A DNA stretch of 64,000 nucleotides from Platanthera guangdongensis (GCA_039583875.1 CM077162.1:58634822-58698821), one strand, 5' to 3'. Shown: positions 46,198 through 57,806, numbered from the stretch's first letter. The notes: generated by a model from the sequence alone, not told the origin. Program-made: numbers and translations.

Positions 46198-48216
46198 TCA
46201 TTTGTTTTTGACCCAGTTTACCTTGGGCCTAGGTTGATAACCTTTAAACTCAGAAATAAAAGACATCCCAGGTTGACTCTTATAACCTTCAGGATGATAT
46301 CTCCTTGGAGGTATAATCCATTCAGTATAAGGGTTAAAGATTTGGGATGAAGGACCCCTAGGATTGGATTTTGACTTGCCCTTGAAAGAGTTTCCAGAGC
46401 TTTGATCTCTGTTCGACGATCCTGGAGCTGCGTTTGACGATCTTGGGTCAGATCGTCGAGCTCTGTTTGACGATCGACTGTGGTAGAGTTCAGGAACTTG
46501 AGATCGTCGACCTGAGTTCGATGATTTTGCCTGAGATCGTCGATCTGCGTTCGGCGATCGTCGAGCTCCGTTCGATGATTTCTGCTGGAACTTAGTTTTC
46601 TTAGGCAGATCAGAATTTTTCCTAGCTACCTCTACAACTCCCTTTCCTTTATCATAAATGAACTTGATTGGAGTTGTTAGAACTATGGGTTGGCTGGATG
46701 AAGCACCCAAGCCCAGTGTACTATTAAATCTGGAGTTCACTGTGCTTGTGATGTACATCAGCTTGATACTTCTCCCATTAAGGGATTCTTCAAGCTTCTT
46801 GGCCTCTGATAGCTCACCTTTCAGTGAAGCTATCTGCTCCCTACAGCACTCCAACTCCTGAGAGAGTTTGAGGTTTTCTAACTTTAAGGTATTATGTTCA
46901 GAAAAATGATTTCTGAGAGAGATAATTTCTTTCTCATATTTTAGTAAGTCTAAACATAATGCTTTAAACTCAGATTTAAAGTCCTCTGAATTGAAATCAA
47001 AAGAGCTGATTACCTGGTCCTCTTCAAGTTCAGTCTATGAGTCTGACTCTGAGTCTTCTTCATCTGAATTATGTTATGAGGCATTGATTGCCATCATGCA
47101 GAACTCCTTCTCTTCTGCATCATCTTTATCATCACTGGAGCTGGATGAGGCTTCTGACTCCTCTTCAGTCTCACTCCAGGATTCAGCAACAAACCCCTTT
47201 CTTGTGTGTTTGTTTTTGCTTGAGGAGGGTTTGCCATTGCCATTCCTCTTGGAGTTTTTCTCCTTTCTGCTTTCTTTCTTGTCCCTTCTGTCCTTGTTTT
47301 TGTTTTCTGGACAGTCAGGAACAATGTGCCCTAGTTTCCTGCAACCAAAGCAGACAATTTCCTTATTATTAATTGACTTATCATACCTTGGCTTATCATG
47401 CTCCTTGTATGATCTTCTTCTGAAGTCCTTTCTGGCCATCTTGTAAAATCTTTTGGCCAACAGACTGAGCAGTTCATCATTGCCTGTGACTTTATCTTCA
47501 GGCTGATCTTCAGTTGCTTTGAAGGCTATTATCTTCTCTTTTCTTGTGGCTAGTGAAGCAGCCTTCTGCTCTTCTTCTCTATTTTTGATTAGTAGCTCAT
47601 AAGATTTGAGCTTGCCCAAAAGAGCTTCTGTGGTGATCTCATTCAAACTTCTGGCATCCTTGATTGGCCAGATTCTTGAATCTCAAGTGCTAGGGAAGCA
47701 CATTAGAATTTTGTCATTAAGTTTAGTCAGTGATATCTCCTTATCTAAAGTCCTGAGTTCACTGACTATCAGACTGAGTCTATTGTACATATCTCCAACT
47801 GACTCAACTTCTCCCTTCTTAAAATTCTCATATTGAGATATGAGGTGGGATCTCCTGTCCTTTCTCTCATCAGCTGAGCCTGAGACTATTTCAGAGAGTT
47901 TATCCCAGATTTCCTTTGCTGAATTGCATTCAGCCACCTTTTGAAAGATGTCATCAGACATGGTCTGGGCTTAGATATTCATAGCCTTTGCATCAGCTAC
48001 CTTCCACTTCTTGATATCAGTATCTGTTTCTAATGGGGGTGGAACAACATTTGTACTTGAGTTCTCTGGAGGTCTTGGACAAACTATCAAAACAGAATTA
48101 AAAATATCCTCGTCAATATAATTCATGTATAATCTAATCCTTGCTTTCCAAAGTGCAAACTTGGATAGATTGCACACTGGAGGTCTGGTGCTAGCATAAT
48201 CTTTGTTTTGGGCCAT
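46198..48216 (-). pseudogene. gag: Gag of S2
   Basis: One frame from ATG 48216 (MAQNKDYASTRPPVCNLSKF) to TGA near 46198, with stops near 47971 (TAA), 47683 (TGA, a Trp or Arg codon is plausible), 47074 (TAA) and 47037 (TAG). The capsid part includes FALWKARIRLYMNYIDED, CNSAKEIWDKLSEIVSGS and LRTLDKEISLTKLNDKIL. A CCHC knuckle CFGCRKLGHIVPDC is at about 47365. It is followed by a Lys/Arg-rich part, an acidic Ser-rich part and a coiled coil. Near the end (46405-46595) an unusual Ser/Asn/Arg-rich stretch (SSNGARRSPNADRRSQ...) is encoded by the palindromic LTR motif. Confidence 0.88.
46405..46595. repeat. TCGTCGA/GAGCTC motif array inside S2 gag coding sequence
   Basis: Seen on the plus strand as GATCGTCGAGCTCTGTTTGA, AGATCGTCGACCTGAGTTCG, and GATCGTCGATCTGCGTTCGG followed by CGATCGTCGAGCTCCGTTCG. 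Eight or nine units lie in about 190 bp. The motif is the same as in the S2 LTR and pol-ORF3 spacer. Here it keeps the reading frame open and yields repeated Ser-Ser-Asn-x-x-Arg-Arg-Ser residues. No such segment exists in S1 gag. Confidence 0.85.
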
Positions 48217-48324
48217 GATTGGTGAAGAAATAATCTAATAATAAAATCTACAGCAAGCAGATCTAACTAGGGATTTTTGGGTTCAGGTGTTAGCCTGTGC
48301 AACCACCAAGGTGTGGTATGTTTA

Positions 48325-48347
48325 ACCAACCTCGCTTTGATACCAAT
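48325..48347 (-). other. Primer-binding site of S2
   Basis: On the minus strand, TTGGTATCAAAGCGAGG follows directly after the LTR end (CTTTCA). It matches the initiator-Met-tRNA primer site TGGTATCAGAGC except at one position. Confidence 0.8.
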
Positions 48348-49634
48348 TGAAAGTGCAGCTAGATCTGATATACTCTAGAGGGGGTGAATAGAGTATATGG
48401 TGCTTGAAAATTTTTTACAACAATTGTTATAATCTGAGTGAACAGGGAAGCAACTATTAAATCTAATCACAAAATAACCTACAACAGAAATTAATCACAG
48501 ATCTAAACTAATCACAAAACAATCACAGCCAGAAACAAAAGATAAAGTTAAGCAAGCCAGAAGACACAAGGAGCTATAGTGGTTCCCCTAAACTTGGGTA
48601 CATCCACTCTTCTACCACCCTAGGTAGGAATTCACTGCAGGATGAGTTGATCAGGTGTCCTGGGCACCAATGAGCTTTTGATAAGGTGCTCAAAAACCAA
48701 ATCAGATTTTTTGATCAGGTGTCTTGCCACCAATGAGCTTTTGACAAGGTGCTCAAAAACCAAGCTCAAACTTTTGAAGGGAGTTTGAAAAACCCTTTAC
48801 AGAGATGGGGATGAGAGAGTTATGGAAGTCTTCTCTTTCTCAGAATAGCTGAGAAGACTATGTGGATTTTATGTTGTCAAAGCTCCCCCTGAGTTCTTGA
48901 GATGTTCAGAAAATGAAGCTTTGCTGTAGGGTGATAGGCCTTCAGAAGTTGATCTCCAGCAAATGATGATTTCAGCAACAGCTGAAATGTTAGGTGTCTG
49001 GAGTCTTTGAAAGATGTTGGCCTTGAACACTTGAAGCAAAGGGGATCTGAAGATTTCAGATTTGTTGATCTCCTTTGGTGTGTGTTCTTGTATGAATTCT
49101 TTGAGAGAGAGAATGTTTTGTTCTTCTTCTTCTTGTTCTGCTTATTTTTTTTGTCTGTCTGTTGTGTATTTGAGATTCAAAAAGAACTTGTGTTTTATTC
49201 TCTGGTTCTGAATAGAAATTCATCTGTCAAGAATAGTCGTTGGCATGTCATTAATTGACTTCCTTAATTGCAATTGTCTTCTGGGGGAAAGTTCAAAGAA
49301 ACATTCCTTGATAATCTCTTGAAACTTGGTCCAGAATAAATGAAAACGGCTAGAAAATCTTCTGAATTAATTGCTGAATAACTCCTTAACTGTTCTGAAT
49401 TTGAATCTTGAAAATCCTTGAAGTCATCAGAAAAACGTCAAACTGAGCACTGCTATCGTCGAACTGAGCTCAGCGATTTGGACTTAGACAGTAAAAGAAA
49501 TCGTCGATCTGAGCTCAACTATCGTCGAACTGAGCTCAGAGATAGAGAATCAATACTGAGTCAAGATCGTCGAACTGAGCTCGCAGATCGTCGAATGGAG
49601 TTCGACGATTTGTTGAAGTTGAGCTCAGCGATCA
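48348..49634 (-). repeat. 5' LTR of S2, sense 3' portion
   Basis: 1287 bp, beginning in plus coordinates with TGAAAGTGCAGCTAG. It is colinear with 37722-39005 of the 3' LTR. It ends within the TCGTCGA array at the duplicated target GATCA (49630-49634), where N3 is inserted. The rest of the LTR is at 57807-58060, and the two parts together give about 1541 bp. Confidence 0.9.
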
Positions 49635-52484
49635 TGATGGTTAAAACTCCAAAATTATTTACGGTCACGCGGCGACCCGGCGGTTTTATTTGAGAAAAAG
49701 GCGGATGTGATTATTTAGAAAACGGGGCGCGCGTATTTATTTATTTGGATATAAAACGGGTTAGATCGAGTTTTAACGAAAGGAGGCAAGTGCACCTATC
49801 GTGAGTAGTACAGGATATTCCGGGTGGAATATCGAGGTCGTATTGTTCTCGGGGTCGGTTCGATTATTTCTACTCTTCCCTGGAGGGGACTATTATTTTA
49901 CCGATAATTAACTTGTCGGGTTATATTTTATATATAATAAAAGGCAGAAAATGGCAGAAAGAAAATGAAAGCATGAAGGTGGTGCCGATGAAGAGCTTAG
50001 CTCGATAGCACCGAGGAAACAATTGAACTAAAATAGACTTTAAATAAAAAGAGCTCCTAAATTTCTAATTAATTAAGGCGGAGACTTGGCCGTGGAGGTT
50101 CCACTAAAATGAGCTCACCTAACTATAGGGCTATCACTCACCTGAACGCTATGACTATTCGACCGGGCTCTCGTCCGACGAAGGATTCCTCTTAACGCCC
50201 GCATTACGCTAAAAACCCCGCTATTGGGTGGGGAACCCAATCCGGTAGAGTTGGCGCGCCTCCTCTCTCGAGGGTTAGTGCGGAACTCTCTTTGCCAAGG
50301 GGTGATCGGTCCATATGCACGGCCTCTCGGCTAGCTAGCATATGGACTACGGAAATAGGGCCCACACATCGATATGTGGTCCTACGCGTCGTTAACCCCG
50401 GGCAAACCTTAAGTACTTTTAATTAATTAGAAAAATTAGACCTTTAATTATTTTAAGCTATTTTATCTGTCCCAATGCTCTTCGATACTGAGGGCTAAGA
50501 ACAGTTAGCCACTCATCGGAATGGGGACGGCTTGCGGAAAAAGTAGAAAATAAAGCAGTAAAGAAAGCGGTAAATGAAAGCGATAAAATGAAAGCAGTAA
50601 AGGAAAGCTGAAAATTGCAAGTCCTACTCAAACGAGTAGGACTGAAGAAAGCTGTAAATTACGAGTCCCGGCGCAAATGCATGGGCGGGAGGAAGAAAGC
50701 GGGTCTCACTCAAACGAGTAGGACTAAATAAATGCAACACACGCACGCACTCTACATAAACTAAAACTCACGCACACACTCTCTCGACATGAATGAAAAC
50801 ACACACACACAAATCCTACTCAAACGAGTAGGGAAAATAAAGACCTGCCATTTAACTCGAATGAATAGGCAGAAATAAAGAAAATTACAAACTCACGCAC
50901 TCTACAGAAAGTAAAATAAGCAAGCGCCATTTAACTCTTAACGAGTAGGCGGAAATAAATGCGCATACATAAAAAATTGCAAAAAAACTAAGTTGCCGAA
51001 AAAATAAAACAACTGCATTTCTACCGCTAAAATGTGGTAGAAATGCATAAAAAGTGAAAATAAAAATTAAACGAGCGAAAAAGTTTTGCAAATAAACGAA
51101 AAATTACAAGTGGCTGGAAAATGAAAATAAATACATTTCTACCGCTAGAATGCGGTAGAAATGCATAAAAAGAAGACGAAAAAATTAAACGGACAAAAGT
51201 TTTAAATGAAAATCAAAGTGCATGAAAAATTAAAACAACTAAATTATCATTCCTATAACTTCGTAAAAGTGCTAAAAAAGTGAGAATAAACTGAAAATAA
51301 CGAAAAGGTTTTACAATCAAAGCACGAAAATCTAAGATAGAAAAAATTAAAATCACTTTGAAAACATTTTTTACGGATCTATAGGAATGCAAATAAAGCT
51401 ATAACAATTCTAAGTTAACAAAACTAAGAACATAAAATTATAAAGTTATACTCATACACACACACACCCATTACAAAAGAAGGAAAATAAAGCTAAGTTA
51501 AAACAAGAAAAAAGATAAGATTGCATAGGGGAGATTTGCATTAATCCATTCCAAAGTCATGTTGAGAGAAGAAAATAAAACACGTTTTATTAAATAAAAG
51601 TACGAGTTACAAAGATACGAAAATAAAACTAAGGAGAGGGGGAGAAATATCCCTTACATAACCCTTGGAAGCATTTCGGCAGCACAACCCTATACAAAAT
51701 GGAACCAAAAGGGGAACAGGAACTCAAGCAGAACACTGGAATTTATAGACAAAAATTTACATGGGACACGCCCTTGGTCACGGGCGTGACAGGGGGCGTG
51801 TCAGTACTATTTGAGAAGGCGGTCGGCGATTTGACGGGAAAGTTGACTTCGGGCTGGACACATATCGGTCTCGCAGTGGTCACGCCCCAGGTCACGGGCG
51901 TGACGCTGGGCGTGTCAAGCAGGTGGATCTGGGTGCGGGCTGCACCGAAAGTCATCGCACGGGTCTTGTCGGCCAGGTGGAGAAGTCACGCCCTAGGTCG
52001 CGGGCGTGACTCTGGGCGTGTCGGCTGGTGTCGACACTCGACGAATGTCGAGCGGAAAGTTTCGAGTTGAAAATCATCGAGCGGAAAGAGGTGTCACGCC
52101 CTAGGTCACGGGCGTGACTCTAGGCATGTCGAGGGGGTCGACGTTCGTTGAGCTGAAAACGTCGAGCGGGTGGACACGGGCTTGGGTCACGCCCCGTGTC
52201 GGGTGATACGGGCATGACCCCGGGCGTGTCAAGCTTTGCTCTTCAAAATTTGCTGATTTTACTGGAATTTAACGTGTCACGCCCTGGTCACGGGCGTGAC
52301 CAATTTGTCACGGGCGTGACTTGACTTTTTTGGGCAGATTTTTGATTTTTTTCTGAAAAATAAAATAAAATATGTTAGTATAATATTTACAAAAATATGA
52401 GCATTTTATTGAATAAAAACAAATAAAAATGACGAAAATAACTAAATTAATGTACACAAAAATACGTACATTTACAATTCATCA
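49635..52484 (-). repeat. Left (3') LTR of N3
   Basis: It runs TGATGGTTAAAACTCC...TTTACAATTCATCA, 2850 bp, ending at the polypurine tract. It contains four to six copies of GTCACGGGCGTGAC or GTCACGCCC...GGGCGTGAC in 51770-52320, two copies of CATTTCTACCGCTA..ATGCGGTAGAAATGCAT (51016-51045 and 51140-51170) and many short AAATAAA/GAAAG stretches. A 123-codon frame (51699-52070) is also present in the other LTR but looks like a chance frame over the palindromes. Confidence 0.9.
51770..52320. repeat. GTCACGGGCGTGAC palindrome cluster in the left LTR of N3
   Basis: Units read GGTCACGGGCGTGACAGGGG, GGTCACGGGCGTGACGCTGG, GGTCGCGGGCGTGACTCTGG, GGTCACGGGCGTGACTCTAG, and GGTCACGGGCGTGACCAATT followed by TGTCACGGGCGTGACTTG. 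Each is commonly followed by GGGCGTGTC. The core CACGGGCGTG is shared with the D-family LTR (ACACGGGCGTGT). TCGAC-type motifs (GTCGACACTCGACGAATGTC) are mixed in near 52030. The same cluster recurs at 57076-57626 in the right LTR. Confidence 0.85.
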
Positions 52485-52500
52485 AATACCCCCATACTTA
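52485..52500 (-). other. Polypurine tract of N3
   Basis: On the minus strand, TAAGTATGGGGGTATT directly precedes the left LTR (sense start TGATGAATTG). This fixes the orientation together with the primer site at the other end. A second, similar sequence (TTTAAGTATGGGGGTGTT) lies inside the element at 53966-53983. Confidence 0.75.
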
Positions 52501-54748
52501 AGCTTTTGCTATTCCAGAGCAAAAGTTGGAGATGAACTTATAAGGAATAAAAGAAATCCTAAGTTTAGCTACCGCTTGAATTAATTAAAAGTAAGATCAA
52601 AATAAACATCCGGGGTTAAAGAATTAAATCCTAATTTATGAAATGTTATGAATAGAGGAAGAGTTTCAAAAAGACTTCTAGATAAAATAAAATAGAAAAC
52701 AAAAATTTACTTTTGTTAGTTTAACAAAGATGAATTGGATTTATATAAAAAACCTTAGCTTAAAAGAAGTTAAAGGAAATAATGCAATTTAAAAATTATG
52801 CTCTCAAAAAATTTTTAAATTAATTCTAGAATCATTGAAATAGGTTAAGTGGTTTGGTGGTTTATGAAGAAGGCTTGAATATTGAGGTGAGATATTTTTT
52901 TTCTCGAACCTCCAATTTTTTTCTTTTCGAATAGTTAGGAAAATTAAATCTTATTTTCCTAACACATAATAATTTTTCCTTTCTTCATAAATAATAAATA
53001 ACCCAATGTATATGTGTAGGAGTAATGAATTTTATTCTCTTACTCCATAACATATAATCTTTTTAAATATTGGGTGCCTATGTTTACGGAATGAAATCTT
53101 ATTCCCATTGACATAAGATCTTTTAAGGGATAGGGGTAAACATGTCAAGTAAGACATGAAAAAAAAATGGAAGTGGGTTTAGTTTTTCAAAAGGAAAACT
53201 AGATTTTAATAAAAAAAGTTTTGAGAGCAACCTTTTTAAAATAAACGTTTCTATCTTTCTAAAAGCATGAAGTAGAAATAATTGAAATCCATTGATGTTA
53301 TTTTCTAACATAAAAAATGAGCTTCTATTTATAAAATTAGAAGTGGTGGTGAAAAATAAGTTCCCTATTATAAGGAAAAGACATAAAAGATTCTTTAAAT
53401 CTTAACCCCAGACACTTAAATCTATCGAACTTTAATTAATAAACGAATAGTAAGCAAAGAATAACTAAAATTCGCATATAAATTAACTCGAAATTAGATT
53501 TTTGGAAAGCAAAAAGGGTTAAGATATGGTATATTCGAATTATTTTGTTACATAATTTAACAAAACATTTTTTTGGAATTTTTAGAGTTTTTATCATTTT
53601 TTTTATTTTTTTTTATTATGATCTTTTTTGTTGAATTTTTAGAGTTATTATCTTTTTTTATTAATTTTTGGTTTTTCTAATTTTTTTGATGTTTTAGTGT
53701 TTTATGATAAGTAATTTACAAGAATGAGAAGAGAAAGAAGTGTTATTTACAAAGAAAATAGTGGGAAAAGAGAGATTTTTAATAAATAAAGTACAAAGTA
53801 AAAACTCGAATGCAGCCCGCGAACAGACTCTTATTTGAATGGTTGGTTCGATGAGTCGAACGTCGCGGGCAGGCAGAATGCAAAATTTTTTTAGGTTTTA
53901 TTTTTTGTAATGTTTTTGTATTTTTATGCGTTTTTGTAAAGTGCAGAAATAAAGAAATACGAAAACACCCCCATACTTAAACTCAACATTGTCCCCAATG
54001 TTGCAATCTAAGTATGCGGAACAGATAATAGACAAAATAGAATAATTACAAAAAGAAAAAGGGAGGGTAGGAGCTTCCCTTAGACGAGTCCGGGGAGGCC
54101 CAGGTTGAAACCCTGCATTATTTAGAAGAAAAAACAAAAATATAACGAAAAAAAATAGAAAAGAGAAAGTTGGCCAAAAGGTATGCGGGCGGTAGGGGGC
54201 AAGTGCGTGGGTAACTCGGAAGGTAGCTAAGGCCTTAGCGACCATTGCGTGATAAAATGTGATCCCCTAGCACGCACAATAATGGAAGCGTGCCGAAGCA
54301 AAATGAAATAAAAGAAAATAAATTAAAATAAAAGAAGTTAAATAAAATATATATACATTTATTAATATCAAATTATTATATATATATTTTTGGGTTTTTT
54401 TAAGTAGATTTTTTTTATTTTTTAGTTGGTTTTTAGTTTTTAGTTTTTTTTTGAGTTTTTGAAAATTTTTTTTTTTCATAAGGAAAATATATTTTTTTTA
54501 AGTTTTTCATTTTTAGTTTTTTTTTTTTTTAGTTTTATAGTTTTTTTTTTCATAAAAATAATGAAAAACAAAGTTTTTCTTTTTGTTAAGTTTTTTTTTT
54601 GTTTTTAGTTTCTTTTTTTGTTTAGTTGTTTTTTTAGTTTTATAGTTTTTTCAAATTTTTAGTTTTTAAGGTTTTTCAAATATTTTTTGTTTTGTAAGTT
54701 TTTTTTTTGATTTTTTTTTGTTTTTTAAATTTGTAAATTTTTTTATAG

Positions 54749-54815
<67 letters not shown>

Positions 54816-54910
54816 ATTTTTTGTTGGTTGGCCAAACTATTTTTTTTGTTATATAAATATATATAGGTAAAATTAATAGAACCCCAAGGTTCAAAATAAC
54901 GAACCGAAAA
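52501..54910 (-). other. Internal region of N3, no coding sequence
   Basis: AT-rich. In sense (minus) orientation it is strongly A-rich between 54840 and 54280. No gag, protease, RT or integrase motif is found in any frame, and the longest frames are low-complexity Lys/Asn or Phe runs. It holds an internal polypurine-like copy (53966-53983) and a short GC-richer island (53810-53880, with CGAACGTCGCGGG). Confidence 0.75.
54756..54813. repeat. (ATT)n microsatellite
   Basis: An uninterrupted run of about 19 TTA/ATT units in the internal region of N3. On the minus strand it would read as poly-Asn, which accounts for an apparent open frame there. Confidence 0.95.
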
Positions 54911-54930
54911 CTCCCCGGCAACGACGCCAA
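54911..54930 (-). other. Primer-binding site of N3
   Basis: On the minus strand, TTGGCGTCGTTGCCGGGGAG lies five bases inside the right LTR. TGGCGCCGTTGCCGGGGA is the familiar primer site of Athila/Tat-type plant gypsy elements, so this is one or two bases off. It indicates a gypsy ancestry for an element without proteins. Confidence 0.8.
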
Positions 54931-54935
54931 AAACT

Positions 54936-57801
54936 TGATGGTTAAAACTCCAAAATTATTTACGGTCACGCGGCGACCCGGCGGTTTTATTTGAGAAAAA
55001 GGCGGATGTGATTATTTAGAAAACGGGGCGCGCGTATTTATTTATTTGGATATAAAACGGGTTAGATCGAGTTTTAACGAAAGGAGGCAAGTGCACCTAT
55101 CATGAATAGTACAGGATATTCCGGGTGCAATATCGAGGTCGTATTGTTCTCGGGGTCGGTTCGATTATTTCTACTCTTCCCTAGAGGAGACTATTATTTT
55201 ACCGATAATTAACTTGTCGGGTTATATTTTATATATAATAAAAAGGTAGAAAATGGCAGAAAGAAAATAAAAGCATGAAGGTGGTGCCGATGAAGAGCTT
55301 AGCTCGATGGCACCGAGAAAACAATTGAACTAAAATAGACTTTAAATAAAAAGAGCTCCTAAATTTCTAATTAATTAAGGCGGAGACTTGGCCGTGGAGG
55401 TTCCACTAAAATGAGCTCACCTAGCTATAGGGCTATCGCTCACCTGAACGCTAAGACTATTCGACCGGGCTCTCGTCCGACGAAGGATTCCTCTTAACGC
55501 CCGCATTACGCTAAGAACCCCGCTATTGGGTGGGGAACCCAATCCGGTAGAGTTGGCGCGCCTCCTCTCTCGAGGGTTAGTGCGGAACTCTCTTTGCCAA
55601 GGGGTGATCGGTCCATATGCACGGCCTCTCTGCTAGCTAGCATATGGACTACGGAAATAGGGCCCACACATCGACATGTGGTGCTACGCGTCGTTAACCC
55701 CGGGCAAACCTTAAGTACTTTTAATTAATTAGAAAAATTAGACCTTTAATTATTTTAAGTTATTTTATCTGTCCCAATGCTCTTCGATACCGAGGGCTAA
55801 GAACAGTTAGCCACTCATCGGAATGGGGACGGCTTGCGGGAAAAGCAGAAAATAAAGCAGTAAAGAAAGCGGTAAATGAAAGCGATAAAATGAAAGCAGT
55901 AAAGGAAAGCTGAAAATTGCAAGTCCTACTCAAACGAGTAGGACTGAAGAAAGCTGTAAATTGCGAGTCCCGGCGCAAATGCGTGGGAGGGAGGAAGAAA
56001 GCGGGTCCCACTCAAACGAGTAGGACTAAATAAATGCAACACACGCACGCACTCTACATAAAGTAAAACTCACGCACACACTCTCTCGACATGAATGAAA
56101 ACACACACACACAAATCCTACTCAAACGAGTAGGGAAAATAAAGACCTGCCATTTAACTCGAATGAGTTGGCGGAAATAAAGAAAATTACAAACTCACGC
56201 ACTCTACAGAAAGTAAAATAAGCAAGCGTCATTTAACTCTTAACGAGTACGCGGAAATAAATGCGCATACATAAAAAATTGCAAAAAAACTAAGTTGCCG
56301 AAAAAATAAAACAACTGCATTTCTACCGCTAAAATGCGGTAGAAATGCATAAAAAGTGAAAATAAAAATTAAACGAGCGAAAACGTTTTGCAAATAAACG
56401 AAAAATTGCAAGTGGCTGGAAAATGAAAATAAATACATTTCTACCGCTAGAATGCGGTAGAAATACATAAAAAGAAGACGAAAAAATTAAACGGACAAAA
56501 GTTTTAAATGAAAATCAAAGTGCATGAAAAATTAAAACAACTAAATTATCATTCCTATAACTTCGTAAAAGTGCTAAAAAGTGAGAATAAACTGAAAATA
56601 ACGAAAACGTTTTACAATCAAAACACGAAAATCTAAGATAGAAAAAATTAAAATCACTTTGAAAACATTTTTTACGGATCTATAGGAATGCAAATAAAGC
56701 TATAACAATTCTAAGTTAACAAAACTAAGAACATAAAATTATAAAGTTATACTCATACACACACACACACACCCATTACAAAAGAAGGAAAATAAAGCTA
56801 AGTTAAAACAAGAAAGAAAGATAAAATTGCATAGGGGAGATTTGCATTAATCCATTCCAAAGTCATGTTGAGAGAAGAAAATAAAACACGTTTTATTAAA
56901 TAAAAGTACGAGTTACAAAGATACGAAAATAAAACTAAGGAGAGGGGGAGAAATATCCCTTACATAACCCTTGGAAGCATTTCGGCAGCACAACCCTATA
57001 CAAAATGGAACCAAAAGGGGAACAGGAACTCAAGCAGAACACTGGAATTTATAGACAAAAATTTACATGGGACACGCCCTTGGTCACGGGCGTGACAGGG
57101 GGCGTGTCAGTACTATTTGAGAAGGCGGCCGGCGATTTGACGGGAAAGTTGACTTCGGGTTGGACACGTGTCGGTCTCGCAGTGCTCACGCCCCAGGTCA
57201 CGGGCGTGACGCTGGGCGTGTCAAGCAGGTGGATCTGGGCGCGGGCTGCGCCGAAAGTCATCGCGCGGGTCTTGTCGGCCAGGTGGAGAAGTCACGCCCC
57301 AGGTCACGGGCGTGACTCTGGGCGTGTCGGCTGGTGTCGACACTCGACGAATGTCGAGCGGAAAGTCTCGAGTTGAAAATCGTCGAGCGGAAAGAGGTGT
57401 CACTCCCTAGGTCACGGGCGTGACTCTAGGCGTGTCGAGGGGTTCGACGATCGTTGAGCTGAAAACGTCGAGCGGGTGGACACGGGCTTGGGTCACGCCC
57501 CGTGTCGGGTGACACGGGCATGACCCCGGGCGTGTCAAGCTTTGCTCTTCAAAATTTGCTAATTTTACTGGAATTTGACGTGTCACGCCCTGGTCACGGG
57601 CGTGACCAATTTGTCACGGGCGTGACTTGACTTTTTTTGGGCAGATTTTTGATTTTTTCCTGAAAAATAAAATAAAATATGTTAGTATAATATTTACAAA
57701 AACAGGAGCATTTTATTGAATAAAAACAAATAAAAATGACGAAAATAAATGAAAACAACTAAATTAATGTACACAAAAATACGTATATTTACAATTCATC
57801 A
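54936..57801 (-). repeat. Right (5') LTR of N3
   Basis: 2866 bp, TGATGGTTAAAACTCC...TTTACAATTCATCA, colinear with 49635-52484. Visible differences are scattered substitutions plus small length changes, such as a longer (CA)n near 56757-56771 and an extra AATGAAAACA near 57746. The palindrome cluster lies at 57076-57626. Confidence 0.9.
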
Positions 57802-57806
57802 GATCG

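Larger units (their letters stand above)
49635..57801 (-). mobile_element. Non-coding LTR element N3 (gypsy-type, non-autonomous)
   Basis: Two nearly identical ~2.85-kb LTRs with TGATG...CATCA ends flank 2451 bp without any credible coding frame. Target duplication: GATCA at 49630-49634 and GATCG at 57802-57806, one base apart; the intact S2 LTR family has GATCG. The primer site (TTGGCGTCGTTGCCGGGGAG on the minus strand, 54911-54930) resembles the site typical of Athila/Tat-type gypsy elements. It sits next to the right LTR, so N3 points leftward. With no gag or pol it must have used proteins of another element, as large retrotransposon derivatives do. High LTR identity makes it the youngest insertion of the nest. 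Confidence 0.9.

Noticed and set aside
28415..48216. A changed genetic code in which TAA/TAG mean Gln
   Set aside because: The pattern superficially looks like stop-to-Gln reassignment, but the elements are plant retrotransposons and each ORF still ends in ordinary stops. C-to-T decay explains it more simply.
51699..52070. 123-codon ORF conserved at 51699-52070 and 57005-57376
   Set aside because: Its conservation only reflects that both lie in the two LTRs of N3. It runs across palindromic, low-complexity sequence and matches no family I recognise.
54676..54969. Minus-strand ORF with a poly-Asn run
   Set aside because: It is a translation of the (ATT)n microsatellite and T-rich sequence in N3, with no protein signal.
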